Below are positions 7,301 to 12,849 of a DNA stretch of 19,568 nucleotides, piece by piece. The position numbers were made by a program, and so were the translations under genes. The number at the start of each line of letters is the position of its first letter. Position 1 is the stretch's first letter. The stretch covers positions 1 to 19,568 of the forward strand of contig CAKQZO010000017.1 of NCBI GenBank assembly GCA_934293835.1. The letters are read 5' to 3'. This stretch comes from an uncultured Lacticaseibacillus sp. GTDB lineage: Bacteria; Bacillota; Bacilli; Lactobacillales; Lactobacillaceae. The notes beneath the pieces were generated by a model. The model had not been told where the DNA came from. It saw only the letters and a program-made list of their open reading frames with translations, and searched no databases.

Positions 7301-8029
7301 GCTAGATTGTGACACGCCACTGGGCTGAGTCGTCCAAGCCGAATAATCCCAAGTACTGCTGTCACCTTCTCGTGCTGTGGCGGTGCGATAGAACGTCACG
7401 TTATCGACATTCTTCTCAGACTTGAGAACATTCCCGGTCGCGTCCACATAGTTGACCGTCTCGCTGACGACCTGCTTGAGATCAGTATCTTGCGGACTGT
7501 TGATCGGCGTGCGTGGATCAACTGTATATGTAATTGTGTCGGTTAAGTTGACTGGATTACCGTCGCTGTCTAAGGCGCTCACTTCCGCAGAAGCCGTCTT
7601 GTCCGGAACCGCATGAGCAACCTTGGCCGCTGGTAATTCTGGATAAGATTGCGCATCAGGCGTCCACGATGTGATAGTTGCCTTATCCTTAGCATCAGCA
7701 AAGGTAACATCATAAGAATCGCCGGTTGCTGGTACGAGTTTACTATCATTTACTACCAGATTACCGTTAGCATCTTCTTTGCCGGCAAGATAACCGCTCC
7801 CAGATTGAATGAATGAGATCGAGTTATCCGTGCCACCTGCTGCGTAAGCCAATACGTCATCTGTGTCGGAACTATCTTTCCAAGTTGCTGTTTGATTTAC
7901 ACTATCGGCGGCCTTAGTGCCATCTTCATATTGATAATTGATCGTGCGTGTCGTTGTGAGTGTATTCTCGTCCAGCGTATGTTTATGTTTGAGCTGAACA
8001 GTAATGACATCCCCAGGTTGAGGCAGCAT
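4355..8029 (-). CDS. LPxTG-like anchored surface protein with MucBP-like and collagen-like repeats, C-terminal part after an in-frame stop
   Basis: This part has 1224 residues from the first ATG after the TAA at 8045-8047, and is in the same frame as the upstream part. It has beta-rich MucBP-like repeats (about 1-450, with TFYRTAT motifs), then a segment ending AYDLWKAAGNDGDVTAFLESLKG (about 550-575) of the kind that commonly precedes collagen-like tracts. A Gly-X-Y tract of about 125 residues (~702-826) follows, then a Thr/Asn/Gly-rich tandem-repeat stalk (~920-1020). The sorting signal is LPQAG (1180-1184), a hydrophobic segment, and the charged tail KRKRRDDENGEGLY. LPQAG departs from LPxTG at position 4. 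Alone it lacks a signal peptide and cannot be exported, and no ribosome binding site precedes this ATG. It therefore works only if the stop is bypassed or is absent in other cells. The whole protein would be a cell-wall adhesin-like stalk. Confidence 0.8.
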   Translation of the reverse strand: MLPQPGDVITVQLKHKHTLDENTLTTTRTINYQYEDGTKAADSVNQTATWKDSSDTDDVLAYAAGGTDNSISFIQSGSGYLAGKEDANGNLVVNDSKLVPATGDSYDVTFADAKDKATITSWTPDAQSYPELPAAKVAHAVPDKTASAEVSALDSDGNPVNLTDTITYTVDPRTPINSPQDTDLKQVVSETVNYVDATGNVLKSEKNVDNVTFYRTATAREGDSSTWDYSAWTTQPSGVSQSSADEAGVIEALNPGYLVNPNGFTAKYLTTAVDGSETGTTNTDVTINGSDENTDVTRTILWTPVTYTPTNNPNNLALTHKVTETDTYASPVNKTATKTVATFYRTATLKDSTIDPLAADSYTYTDWTTNDDGVATTGSDSATVEAADALTPTGYTAKVTTQVDAGTATADNKAVTVTAANDTIKRNFTYTALTGTVNVHYVYQGATGVKLQQDDTISGNYGYDYVPDLQDDIDNFTKYGDGTTALTDVDGTPLDDEQGALDTTKLHFVGVDDNYGYQINDVADDTGVDAEFNTDGQDVWLIFDAEPKAGKSAYDLWKAAGNDGDVTAFLESLKGANGKSPVVNAVRYTKADGATGTQLTLRQYADDGSSHTDQVVDIPDGTDGQTPDVQAQTDTDGNVTGYLITVNGKPVGELKNGIDGTNGTNGDTIQTRKYTDTEGNVHTAIVTISGADGSIHTQIVDNGKDGKDGADGKDGINGKDGKDGVNGQNGKDGADGKDGKDGVNGQNGKDGADGKDGKDGVNGQNGKDGVDGKDGKDGVNGQNGKDGVDGINGTNGVDGKDGVNGTNGHDGKDGVNGTNGHNGADGTSENTPDINIGNNNSNGGNNININIDGQGGDHEATGASDHNVTVTVGGSSSNSNVTIDGGAGTSVTNEGGSATTGNNTNTNTNTNVNGGHETSSNGNTTVTTTNNNSHDGNTTATGGDNTVVVNNGNDGGETTTTNNNGHDGNTTVTGGDNTAVVNNGNDGGESTTTNNNGHDGNTTATGGDNTVVVNSGNDGGETTTTTEHTGDHITTTTNVTGHGTDTNINTNTTTTTTTDKTPGRLTDNNGSDTPNNGNATVITTTTGTDGSVDVTTATTEGHNLTVTANGGAGGSATTVTEHPATPTAEAAGTKIPATVTNHAAPATETPAVLAYGNPASVMTTAGRVVTAESKPAAAQLPQAGDDPDTVLEVLGVGLTAASASLAYAFAKRKRRDDENGEGLY
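4965..5260 (-). repeat. 96-bp tandem repeat (Thr/Asn/Gly-rich stalk)
   Basis: About three copies of a 32-residue unit (HDGNTTATGGDNTVVVNNG, then NDGGETTTTNNNG) sit head to tail. The DNA copies are nearly identical, with CCCATCATGAC recurring every ~96 bases near 5028, 5124 and 5221. Such repeats usually vary in number between strains by slippage or recombination. Confidence 0.8.
5552..5928 (-). repeat. collagen-like Gly-X-Y tract built of a 54-bp repeat
   Basis: About 41 uninterrupted G-x-y triplets, mostly GKD, GVN, GQN and GAD. They are arranged in an 18-residue (54-bp) unit, DGKDGVNGQNGKDGADGK, with about four close copies and degenerate flanks containing GTN and GHD. The tract is poor in proline and rich in Lys/Asp/Asn at X and Y, as in bacterial collagen-like proteins that form triple helices by charge pairing. 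The period and lack of unique spacers rule out a CRISPR array. Confidence 0.9.
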
Positions 8030-8044
8030 GACCGTTTTGTAAAA

Positions 8045-8047
8045 TTA
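8045..8047 (-). other. in-frame TAA interrupting the surface protein
   Basis: The upstream part ends ...DMDGK-TAA and the same frame continues FYKTV-MLPQPGDVITV without any shift. A single CAA-to-TAA change (Gln to stop) would explain it, and the joined sequence reads smoothly across the junction. The context TAA-TTT is not a known leaky stop. It could be a true nonsense mutation, a sequencing error, or a variable site. Confidence 0.85.
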
Positions 8048-9001
8048 TTTTCCGTCCATATCCTCTTCAGTACCATCGGTATGCACTGTTTTGGCTATGT
8101 CTGGTTCATATATATCAAAGAGATCTTTTGGTTCAACGCCATTCGTTATCTTGATGTCACCGGATCGATAACCGAAAACAGTCTGACTCTCTTGCTGATA
8201 CGTGCCGATAATTGTATTCCCGTTATCTTCGTCGACATATTCAAGGAGAAAAGGATGCGTTACAAAATCATCGGGATCCGTCGTGGGCGTATCCGCAACC
8301 GCTGCCGCACTTGCAACCTTAGCGTTGGCTTGCGTACTGGATGCTGTCAAATCAGCCTTGGTTGCCGAGACTGCATCGACCTGCGTCTTAACTTTTGGTG
8401 CGGGCGTAGGCTGTACGTTAGTTTCCGGTTGCGCTGATTGTTCCGATGCGGTATCAGACGCGTCAGTTGTGGTCTTGTTCTGAGTTGAACCAGCGGATTC
8501 GGTGTTTGTCTCGTCTGCTGTAGCATCATCAGACTTCACTGGTGTAGCCACTTGGGAAGCCGTCTGAGCCTGTTGTTCAGTGGTTGAATCGCTGTTTGAT
8601 GCATCTGAAGCATCAGCGGTTGCCTGAGAATCTGCCGCAGTCGCATCACTTTGACTCGATGCCGACTTGGTTTGTTGCTGAGTGGCATCCCCGCTTGCCT
8701 GCGCCGCAGTGTCGGACTCAGTTGCCGTCGCCGGCTTATTGCCTTGATTCAGCGTAACGCTATTCTTCTGCAAAGCCGCGGCAGGCGTGGTGTCGCCACT
8801 CACCTTCGTGACGGAATTAGAGTCATCAACCGTGTCTGCCTTCACGTCGTTGGCATTACTGATACTGATGCCGGCAAGACTGGCGACAACCGCACCGGCA
8901 ATCAGCCACTGCCGTCCTGATTTGTATAACTTAAAACGCTTCTTGCGACTAACTAGATCCCCAGCTAGTTTGTTATGTGCGCGAACAACTTTCTTGGACA
9001 T
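8045..9001 (-). CDS. surface protein N-terminal part with KxYKxGKxW-type signal peptide
   Basis: This part has 318 residues. The start is ATG at 9001, preceded by AGGAGGAG about 9 bases upstream; an earlier in-frame ATG at 9070 lacks a site and would add a non-signal extension. Residues 24-32 read KLYKSGRQW, a variant of the KxYKxGKxW motif (K to R). A hydrophobic stretch (LIAGAVVASLAGI) follows, with a likely cleavage near VKADT. Next comes a long Ser/Thr/Ala/Gln/Asp-rich region (~55-240), typical of glycosylated serine-rich adhesins exported through accessory Sec. The last ~75 residues (HPFLLEYVDEDNGNTIIGTY...) start a MucBP-like module that continues after the stop. On its own it would be secreted but not anchored. 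Transcription must enter from the invertible element just upstream. Confidence 0.85.
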   Translation of the reverse strand: MSKKVVRAHNKLAGDLVSRKKRFKLYKSGRQWLIAGAVVASLAGISISNANDVKADTVDDSNSVTKVSGDTTPAAALQKNSVTLNQGNKPATATESDTAAQASGDATQQQTKSASSQSDATAADSQATADASDASNSDSTTEQQAQTASQVATPVKSDDATADETNTESAGSTQNKTTTDASDTASEQSAQPETNVQPTPAPKVKTQVDAVSATKADLTASSTQANAKVASAAAVADTPTTDPDDFVTHPFLLEYVDEDNGNTIIGTYQQESQTVFGYRSGDIKITNGVEPKDLFDIYEPDIAKTVHTDGTEEDMDGK

Positions 9002-9078
9002 TGATTTAACTCCTCCTACCAATGTATGTGTTAGGTCACAACGTTGCCAGTCAGGCAAAAGTCTTTTCATCGTATGCA

Positions 9079-9104
9079 GGTTTTCTGGGTGTACTTAGAA
9101 AACC
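9079..9104 (+). repeat. left recombination site (26-bp, hix-like)
   Basis: A 26-bp dyad: half-site GGTTTTCTGGGT, two-base core GT, and half-site ACTTAGAAAACC. The size, 12-2-12 layout and non-palindromic core match crossover sites of Hin/Gin-type serine recombinases. It matches the right site in inverted orientation at 25 of 26 positions. Confidence 0.8.
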
Positions 9105-9121
9105 GTCGGCAAACACTGGAG

Positions 9122-9153
9122 GTAGCCTATATACAGAAATAATTAGGAGGCTA
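9122..9153. promoter_or_regulatory. inverted repeat overlapping the recombinase promoter region
   Basis: GTAGCCT (9122-9128) and AGGCTAC (9147-9153) form a 7-bp inverted repeat. It spans the self-complementary TATATA -10 and the recombinase ribosome binding site, so it could be an operator or an RNA hairpin masking AGGAGG. Function is inferred. Confidence 0.4.
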
Positions 9154-9156
9154 CAA
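9128..9156 (-). promoter_or_regulatory. minus-strand promoter facing the surface protein gene
   Basis: The -35 is TTGTAG (9151-9156), with a 17-bp spacer and -10 TATATA (9128-9133). Because TATATA is self-complementary, the same box could also serve the recombinase in the plus direction, where the -35 is poor. It would transcribe across the left recombination site into the surface protein gene. Confidence 0.45.
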
Positions 9157-9157
9157 C

Positions 9158-9784
9158 ATGAAATATGGTTACGCACGCGTCAGCAGTAAGGATCAGAACT
9201 TGGATCGGCAACTCGTCCGGTTACGCCAAGCCCAAGTCGATAAGGTCTTCATGGAAAAGGTTTCAGGGGTTGCCCCAGAGCGTCCCGCGTTGAATAGGAT
9301 GATGCACCGGCTCAACCCCGGCGACCAACTCATCGTCTTGAGTCTAGACCGGCTTAGCCGCGACCCAGATCAACTCTCGCGCTTGATGCTAGAGGTCACC
9401 GTCAAAGATGCCAAGTTAGTGGTCTTAGACATGCCGCACTTCGAGGAAGTCTCGAATCTCAACACAAGGCACTTCTTGGAGACCATGATTGTGTCGTTGA
9501 AAACCTACTTGGCGGCCGAAGAGCGTGCGCAGATCAAAGAACGTCAGCGCCAAGGAATTGAATTGGCGAAGATGCGCGGTGCGTTTCGTGGTGGCCAGAA
9601 GCTTTACACCATTGACAGTCCCGACCCTGAACGTCGGCGAAAGTTTCTCAAGATTCAACGAATGCTCAATAATCACGAACGACTTTCTGATATTATGCGC
9701 GCAACCGGTTGTAGCAATACATTGGTCTATCGCATCCGCCGCGAATTGGAAACCGCTGAAACCACCACAATTACCCACGCATGA
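9158..9784 (+). CDS. serine recombinase / DNA invertase (Hin/Pin-resolvase family)
   Basis: The protein has 208 residues, with AGGAGG seven bases before the ATG. The N-terminal catalytic domain shows GYARVSS (nucleophile Ser9 with Arg7), DQNLDRQ, and LSLDRLSRDPDQL with the catalytic arginines. A long E-helix (HFLETMIVSLKTYLAAEERAQIKERQRQGIELAK) follows, then a C-terminal helix-turn-helix (about 175-195: RLSDIMRATGCSNTLVYRIRREL). All hallmarks of an active small serine recombinase are present. It lies inside the inverted 26-bp sites and so probably acts on them, flipping its own segment in front of the surface protein gene. Resolvase activity in a lost transposon is the alternative, but the inverted rather than direct orientation of the sites favours an invertase. 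Expression may be autoregulated through the repeat at 9122-9153. Confidence 0.9.
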   Translation: MKYGYARVSSKDQNLDRQLVRLRQAQVDKVFMEKVSGVAPERPALNRMMHRLNPGDQLIVLSLDRLSRDPDQLSRLMLEVTVKDAKLVVLDMPHFEEVSNLNTRHFLETMIVSLKTYLAAEERAQIKERQRQGIELAKMRGAFRGGQKLYTIDSPDPERRRKFLKIQRMLNNHERLSDIMRATGCSNTLVYRIRRELETAETTTITHA

Positions 9785-9919
9785 GTTGTTTATACCATTG
9801 CATAAAAACTCACTAGTTCACGAATATTATACATAACTAGTCACGATTCAGCACCAGATACGACCTGTTTTCAGCCTTTTGAGCATGTATTTGTTAATAA
9901 AAATCGTTCCAAATAAAAA

Positions 9920-9948
9920 TTGTAATCTGTTTAAGTTTGAGTTAAAAT
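9920..9948 (+). promoter_or_regulatory. strong outward promoter inside the invertible segment
   Basis: The -35 is TTGTAA (9920-9925), with a 17-bp spacer and -10 TAAAAT (9943-9948), preceded by AT-rich sequence like an UP element (AATAAAAATCG, CCAAATAAAAA). In this orientation it reads through the right site into the decayed region at 10063 onward. After inversion it would read into the surface protein gene with a leader of about 190 nt. Confidence 0.6.
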
Positions 9949-10036
9949 CGCTCGTAAAGAAGCGTTGTTAAGATCAGAATGGTGAAGCATTTTACACAAC
10001 CATTTTTAGCAAAAGTTGCACAGAGTCGTGCGTAAC

Positions 10037-10062
10037 GGTTTTCTAAGTACACCCAGAAAAAC
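10037..10062 (-). repeat. right recombination site (26-bp, hix-like, inverted)
   Basis: Read on the minus strand it matches the left site with one mismatch (GT instead of GG at the outer end). Half-sites are GTTTTTCTGGGT and ACTTAGAAAACC around a GT core. The repeat continues two bases inward on the recombinase side, giving ACGG on both copies. Confidence 0.8.
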
Positions 10063-10303
10063 GTATAATTATGCAATCATCACCGTACGCTGATATCTCT
10101 GCTGCGCTTCATAAAATGGCCGCAACAAAAATTTTTTTGTGGCGTCCTGCCCGCTTTCCACTTAAAGGTTGTTCCGGCAACTGCGTGGACCGTTTGGACA
10201 GTGAACATCCTACTAAGCCATTGGCCGGCAGTCTTGCCGCTTCAACAGTATCCTTGATCGGTCGCTGGTTAGCGGCCTTTTTCGTTTACCCTACGATAAA
10301 CAA
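10063..10303. other. decayed coding remnant without a supportable gene
   Basis: Short frames here give membrane-like strings (VVPATAWTVWTVNILLSHWPAVLPLQQ, broken by a stop near 10257) and, in another frame, RSLVSGLFRLPYDKQL leading into the frame at 10304. The pieces look like parts of one membrane protein broken by frameshift and stop. No ribosome binding site supports the ATG at 10071. Confidence 0.35.
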
Positions 10304-10558
10304 TTGATCAATCTGCCCGTCCTGATCCATTTCACCCATCTCGCTTGGCCGTTCATCGCCTGGTGTTTAGCGATTCCTCTGATGGCAGAGGCTCTGGGTC
10401 AGATCGTTGGCAACGGCCGATTAACGCAAAGTCTGATCGTCGTGCTGTGGTTCAGCTATCTCAACGGCAAGACGGGGCTAGTCCCCCTCACCCAGACTGG
10501 TACCGGGATCATCTATGCTATCTTAGGAGTTATCTCTATTCTCCTGATATTCGGTTAG
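10304..10558 (+). pseudogene. remnant of a small membrane protein
   Basis: An 84-residue frame from a TTG has two or three hydrophobic segments (FTHLAWPFIAWCLAIPLMAEAL, QSLIVVLWFSYL, GIIYAILGVISILLIFG). The frame is open further upstream (SILDRSLVSGLFRLPYDKQL), and a related hydrophobic string lies in another frame before that. There is no ribosome binding site at the TTG. It looks like the C-terminal half of a membrane protein whose 5' part is broken. The family is not recognised. A short independent membrane protein is possible but less likely. Confidence 0.4.
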
Positions 10559-10608
10559 GGACGGTTCAGAGGGCGGCTGATTGAAGGATGACCGCAACGA
10601 ATAGCACA

Positions 10609-10645
10609 AGAGTCGTCACCCGGTCATGGGTAACGACTCTTTTTA
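10609..10645. terminator. terminator downstream of the exporter gene
   Basis: AGAGTCGTCACCC (10609-10621) pairs with GGGTAACGACTCT (10628-10640), with one mismatch, then TTTTTAA on the plus strand. It suits transcripts from the left best. It also lies just beyond the stop of the minus-strand exporter at 10664, so it may serve both. Confidence 0.65.
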
Positions 10646-10663
10646 ACGTGATCATCCGTACCG

Positions 10664-12127
10664 TCATTCGATAATGTGATTGTTCCGATCTCCAACATTC
10701 AACCATAACGCGGCAATCAAGATGATGACCACCGTCGCAAAGATCAGATGCATCCCCGCCAACACAATTGTATTCAAGACGGTAGAATTGGCTCCAATCT
10801 GCTTGCCACTTGCAGCCAAGTAATCATTGATCGTGTTACTCGAGATTCCTGTGTTCATGACGCCATGGTCGAGTGCCCGATTGAACATCATACCAAAGAC
10901 GCCCGTTGCGATCGTCTGTCCAAGGGTTCTTCCTAGCGTCAGCATGGAACTCGCCGTGCCAATCGCCGTCTTAGGAACAACTTGCTGGGAGATGATCGTG
11001 TTCATCGTGATAACGACCCCTAGTGAGGCTCCCGTCACACCAGAAACAAGATAAAACAACAACTCAGGAAAACGCTCATTCGCCCAGATCAGCGGAATGT
11101 AGAAGATGATCTGGACGATGATGATCGGAATCGCGATCCTTTTGGGAGAGAAGCGCTTGATCAGACTACCGACGAAAAATGATGTGATCAGCCACATCAC
11201 GGGACTAGGGGTGACCGCCAGCCCGGCGAGTGCGGCACTCGCTCGATACACTGCTTGCAACCACATCGGAAAGTAAACTTGAAACCCGATCTGAACCGCG
11301 CTCAACAACAATGCCGTCATAATTTGTACCGTGAACGTGGCGTTTTTGAACAACTTAATTGGCATCACAGGATCGCTGGCTCGCCGTTCGATGACGATGA
11401 ACGCAAGCAGCAGGCTAACGCTAACCGCGGCCATCCCCCATACCATAGGCCATTGAATCACGCGCGCGCCGATTTGTTGCAGTAGGCCCAGCAACGTGAA
11501 CAAGAACAACGAAAGACTGATCGTCCCTTTAATATCCAACGTGAACGTCGCTGCCTGCGTGCGGTGTTCTCGATACATCAGCGAGATGATTGCGAGCACC
11601 ACAATGCCTAGCGGGACATTGATGAAAAACACCCAGTGCCAACTGAGATTGGTCACCAGGTACCCACCGACCAGCGGCCCGATCAAGGCGGAGATGCCCC
11701 AAGCGGTGTTGTTCAGTGCCATGACGTTGGCTCTATGCGCATACGAATATAAATCGGCAATGACTGTGAACGTAATCGGCATGATTGCGCCCGCCCCTAA
11801 GCCTTGAAGCGCACGGAAGCCGACTAGCATGGCAATGTTCGTCGACAGTCCGCATAGTAATGACCCACTGGTGAACAAGACCAGGCCCGTGATGTAAACC
11901 GGTTTGCGGCCTATGCGATCGGCAAGTTTGCCGTAAACGGGAGTCGATAATGCGGTGGTCATCAGATATGCCGCAACGATCCAGCTTTGGATTGAGATGC
12001 CGTGGAGACTGCTCACAATATTCGGCAAAGCGGTGGTGATGATCGTCGTTTCGACTGAGGTCATGAACGTTGAGATAAGTACAGCAGCTGTGATTAACTG
12101 ACGGGTTAGTTTATGACTATCATGCAA
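10664..12127 (-). CDS. MFS drug exporter, DHA2 (EmrB/QacA, 14-TM) family
   Basis: The protein has 487 residues from a TTG at 12127, chosen because AAGAAGG lies eight bases upstream; a longer frame from a TTG at 12172 has no site. The N-terminal STFMTSVETTIITTALPNI is the DHA2 hallmark near TM1. Motif A is GKLADRIGRKPVY and motif C is in GISALIGPLVGGYLV after TM5. Hydrophobic segments continue to the end, consistent with about 14 helices. Members export cationic drugs, dyes or bile-like compounds by proton antiport; the substrate cannot be told. It follows the ArsR-type regulator by about 60 bases. A near-copy of that gene's operator sits just before this start, so it is probably repressed by it and derepressed by an inducer. 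Confidence 0.9.
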   Translation of the reverse strand: MHDSHKLTRQLITAAVLISTFMTSVETTIITTALPNIVSSLHGISIQSWIVAAYLMTTALSTPVYGKLADRIGRKPVYITGLVLFTSGSLLCGLSTNIAMLVGFRALQGLGAGAIMPITFTVIADLYSYAHRANVMALNNTAWGISALIGPLVGGYLVTNLSWHWVFFINVPLGIVVLAIISLMYREHRTQAATFTLDIKGTISLSLFLFTLLGLLQQIGARVIQWPMVWGMAAVSVSLLLAFIVIERRASDPVMPIKLFKNATFTVQIMTALLLSAVQIGFQVYFPMWLQAVYRASAALAGLAVTPSPVMWLITSFFVGSLIKRFSPKRIAIPIIIVQIIFYIPLIWANERFPELLFYLVSGVTGASLGVVITMNTIISQQVVPKTAIGTASSMLTLGRTLGQTIATGVFGMMFNRALDHGVMNTGISSNTINDYLAASGKQIGANSTVLNTIVLAGMHLIFATVVIILIAALWLNVGDRNNHIIE

Positions 12128-12149
12128 TTGTATGACCTTCTTACGTTTT

Positions 12150-12167
12150 GTTTGATGACCATGAAAC
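12150..12167. promoter_or_regulatory. second operator-like palindrome before the exporter
   Basis: GTTTGAT-GACC-ATGAAAC has 6 of 7 paired positions and matches the palindrome at 12463-12480 except for one base in a half-site and part of the spacer. It lies between regulator stop and exporter start. Confidence 0.55.
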
Positions 12168-12190
12168 AACAATCGGAAAAAATAAGGTTT

Positions 12191-12475
12191 CTAGAGCGTG
12201 TCTAGAAACCCAGGCAGGTATTGTTCGAATGTTTGCGTGTTGATCGACAGATATTTCATCTGCGCTTCTTTGCGTGTGTTGGTCAAGCCAACGGCACGCA
12301 TGGTTTTGAAATGATAGGACACTGTCGACTTCGTGATATCAAGCCGCTGGCCCACCTCCCCACAAGTCAGCTCGTGATCGCTATGATACAGAATCCGAAT
12401 CATATTCAACCGGTTAACATCTGACAAGACTTTAAAAATCTCTGCGCGTTTCGCATCTTCTTGTTTCATAGTCAT
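12191..12475 (-). CDS. ArsR-type winged-helix repressor
   Basis: The protein has 94 residues. The layout is AEIFKVLSDVNRLNMIRIL (the typical ALSDPxRLxIL start), then CGEVGQRLDITKSTVSYHFKTMRAVGLTNTRKEAQMKYLSI, the winged helix-turn-helix with the usual SxVSxHLxxL pattern. No paired Cys metal box is evident in the recognition helix (one Cys, in LTCGEV), so it may sense a small molecule rather than a metal. It is the first gene before the exporter and shares its operator, so it is probably the local repressor. The promoter places the transcription start at or next to the ATG at 12475, so the mRNA looks leaderless; a second ATG follows two codons later. Confidence 0.85.
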   Translation of the reverse strand: MTMKQEDAKRAEIFKVLSDVNRLNMIRILYHSDHELTCGEVGQRLDITKSTVSYHFKTMRAVGLTNTRKEAQMKYLSINTQTFEQYLPGFLDTL

Positions 12476-12480
12476 GAAAC
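12463..12480. promoter_or_regulatory. palindromic operator over the repressor start
   Basis: A perfect 7-4-7 palindrome, GTTTCAT-AGTC-ATGAAAC, overlaps the transcription and translation start of the ArsR-type gene. With the related site at 12150-12167 it suggests autorepression plus control of the exporter. Confidence 0.65.
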
Positions 12481-12481
12481 A

Positions 12482-12509
12482 AGTATAGTGCTAAATCTGA
12501 TGCTGTCAA
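12482..12509 (-). promoter_or_regulatory. promoter of the ArsR-type repressor
   Basis: A consensus -35 TTGACA (12504-12509), 16-bp spacer and TATACT -10 (12482-12487). The -10 ends six bases before the ATG at 12475, so the start site falls on or beside the A of ATG. Between here and the small RNA promoter at 12635 nothing else is recognised. Confidence 0.8.
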
Positions 12510-12669
12510 GGACAACTCGCTTGGGTTAACTTACCATTGTTAAGTACGGCCGGTACTCGATGCTCGCAACAAATTACTGGTTTGATACTGAAGCTTAATG
12601 GCTAATTCTATCGTCCCCAATCCACTAGTCCTGCTTGGATGTGAAAATGGAACATGCTATCATGTAAAC

Positions 12670-12790
12670 ACAAAGAGCGTTGCCTCCGTAAAGACAACGC
12701 TCCGAGCGCAGAACCGTTTTAAGAACGGTGGTCAATTTTAGACAAGCATTAAGCCGCTAAAATCTCGTCAAAGTTTGCAGCGGCTTTTTG
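12670..12790 (+). ncRNA. repeated structured small RNA, copy C
   Basis: The promoter is TTGGAT (12635-12640), 17 bp, TATCAT (12658-12663), in a stretch (ACTAGTCCTGC and onward) shared with copy D. SL1 (GAGCGTTG/CAACGCTC), SL2 (CCGTTTTAAGAACGG) and SL3 (AAGCCGCT/AGCGGCTT then TTTTT) are all intact. It converges on the 3' end of the histidine kinase operon, so its hairpins may also end that operon's mRNA. The opposing peptide gene is reduced to a short tail. Confidence 0.6.
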
Positions 12791-12795
12791 CTTGC

Positions 12796-12849
12796 TCATT
12801 TTTTTCGGATCACACCAAAGACTGCCATAATCGCTACAATCCCACTCAA
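12796..12849 (-). pseudogene. 3' remnant of the hydrophobic peptide gene, copy C
   Basis: In the position and frame of the peptide genes of copies A and D, a short frame ends IMAVFGVIRKK, matching LMTAFGSIRKK, with the same TGAGCAAGC stop context. A TTG overlapping the kinase stop would give only 17 residues (LSGIVAIMAVFGVIRKK). The upstream part has been replaced by the kinase gene. It is most likely a remnant, though a shortened peptide translationally coupled to the kinase stop cannot be excluded. Confidence 0.4.

Larger units (their letters stand above)
9079..10062. mobile_element. probable invertible DNA segment carrying its own serine recombinase
   Basis: Inverted copies of a 26-bp site flank a ~930-bp segment that encodes one serine recombinase (9158-9784) and has an outward-facing promoter at each end. 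Recombination between inverted sites with a non-palindromic GT core would flip the segment rather than delete it. In the orientation shown, the minus-strand promoter at 9128-9156 faces the surface protein gene at 9001. After inversion, the stronger-looking promoter now at 9920-9948 would face it instead. This is the arrangement of a phase-variation switch. Bases 9785-9919 hold no gene I can support. Confidence 0.7.

Noticed and set aside
8029..8062. Frameshift in the surface protein
   Set aside because: Reading the minus strand shows both parts are in the same frame, separated by one TAA and five codons, so a nonsense codon explains it.
9812..9841. ACTAGT...ACTAGT inverted repeat as recombinase terminator
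   Set aside because: It has a short stem, a long loop and no T-run; not supported as a terminator.
10071..10307. 78-aa plus-strand frame starting just after the right recombination site
   Set aside because: There is no ribosome binding site, composition is mixed, and it overlaps fragments of a membrane protein in other frames; treated as decay.
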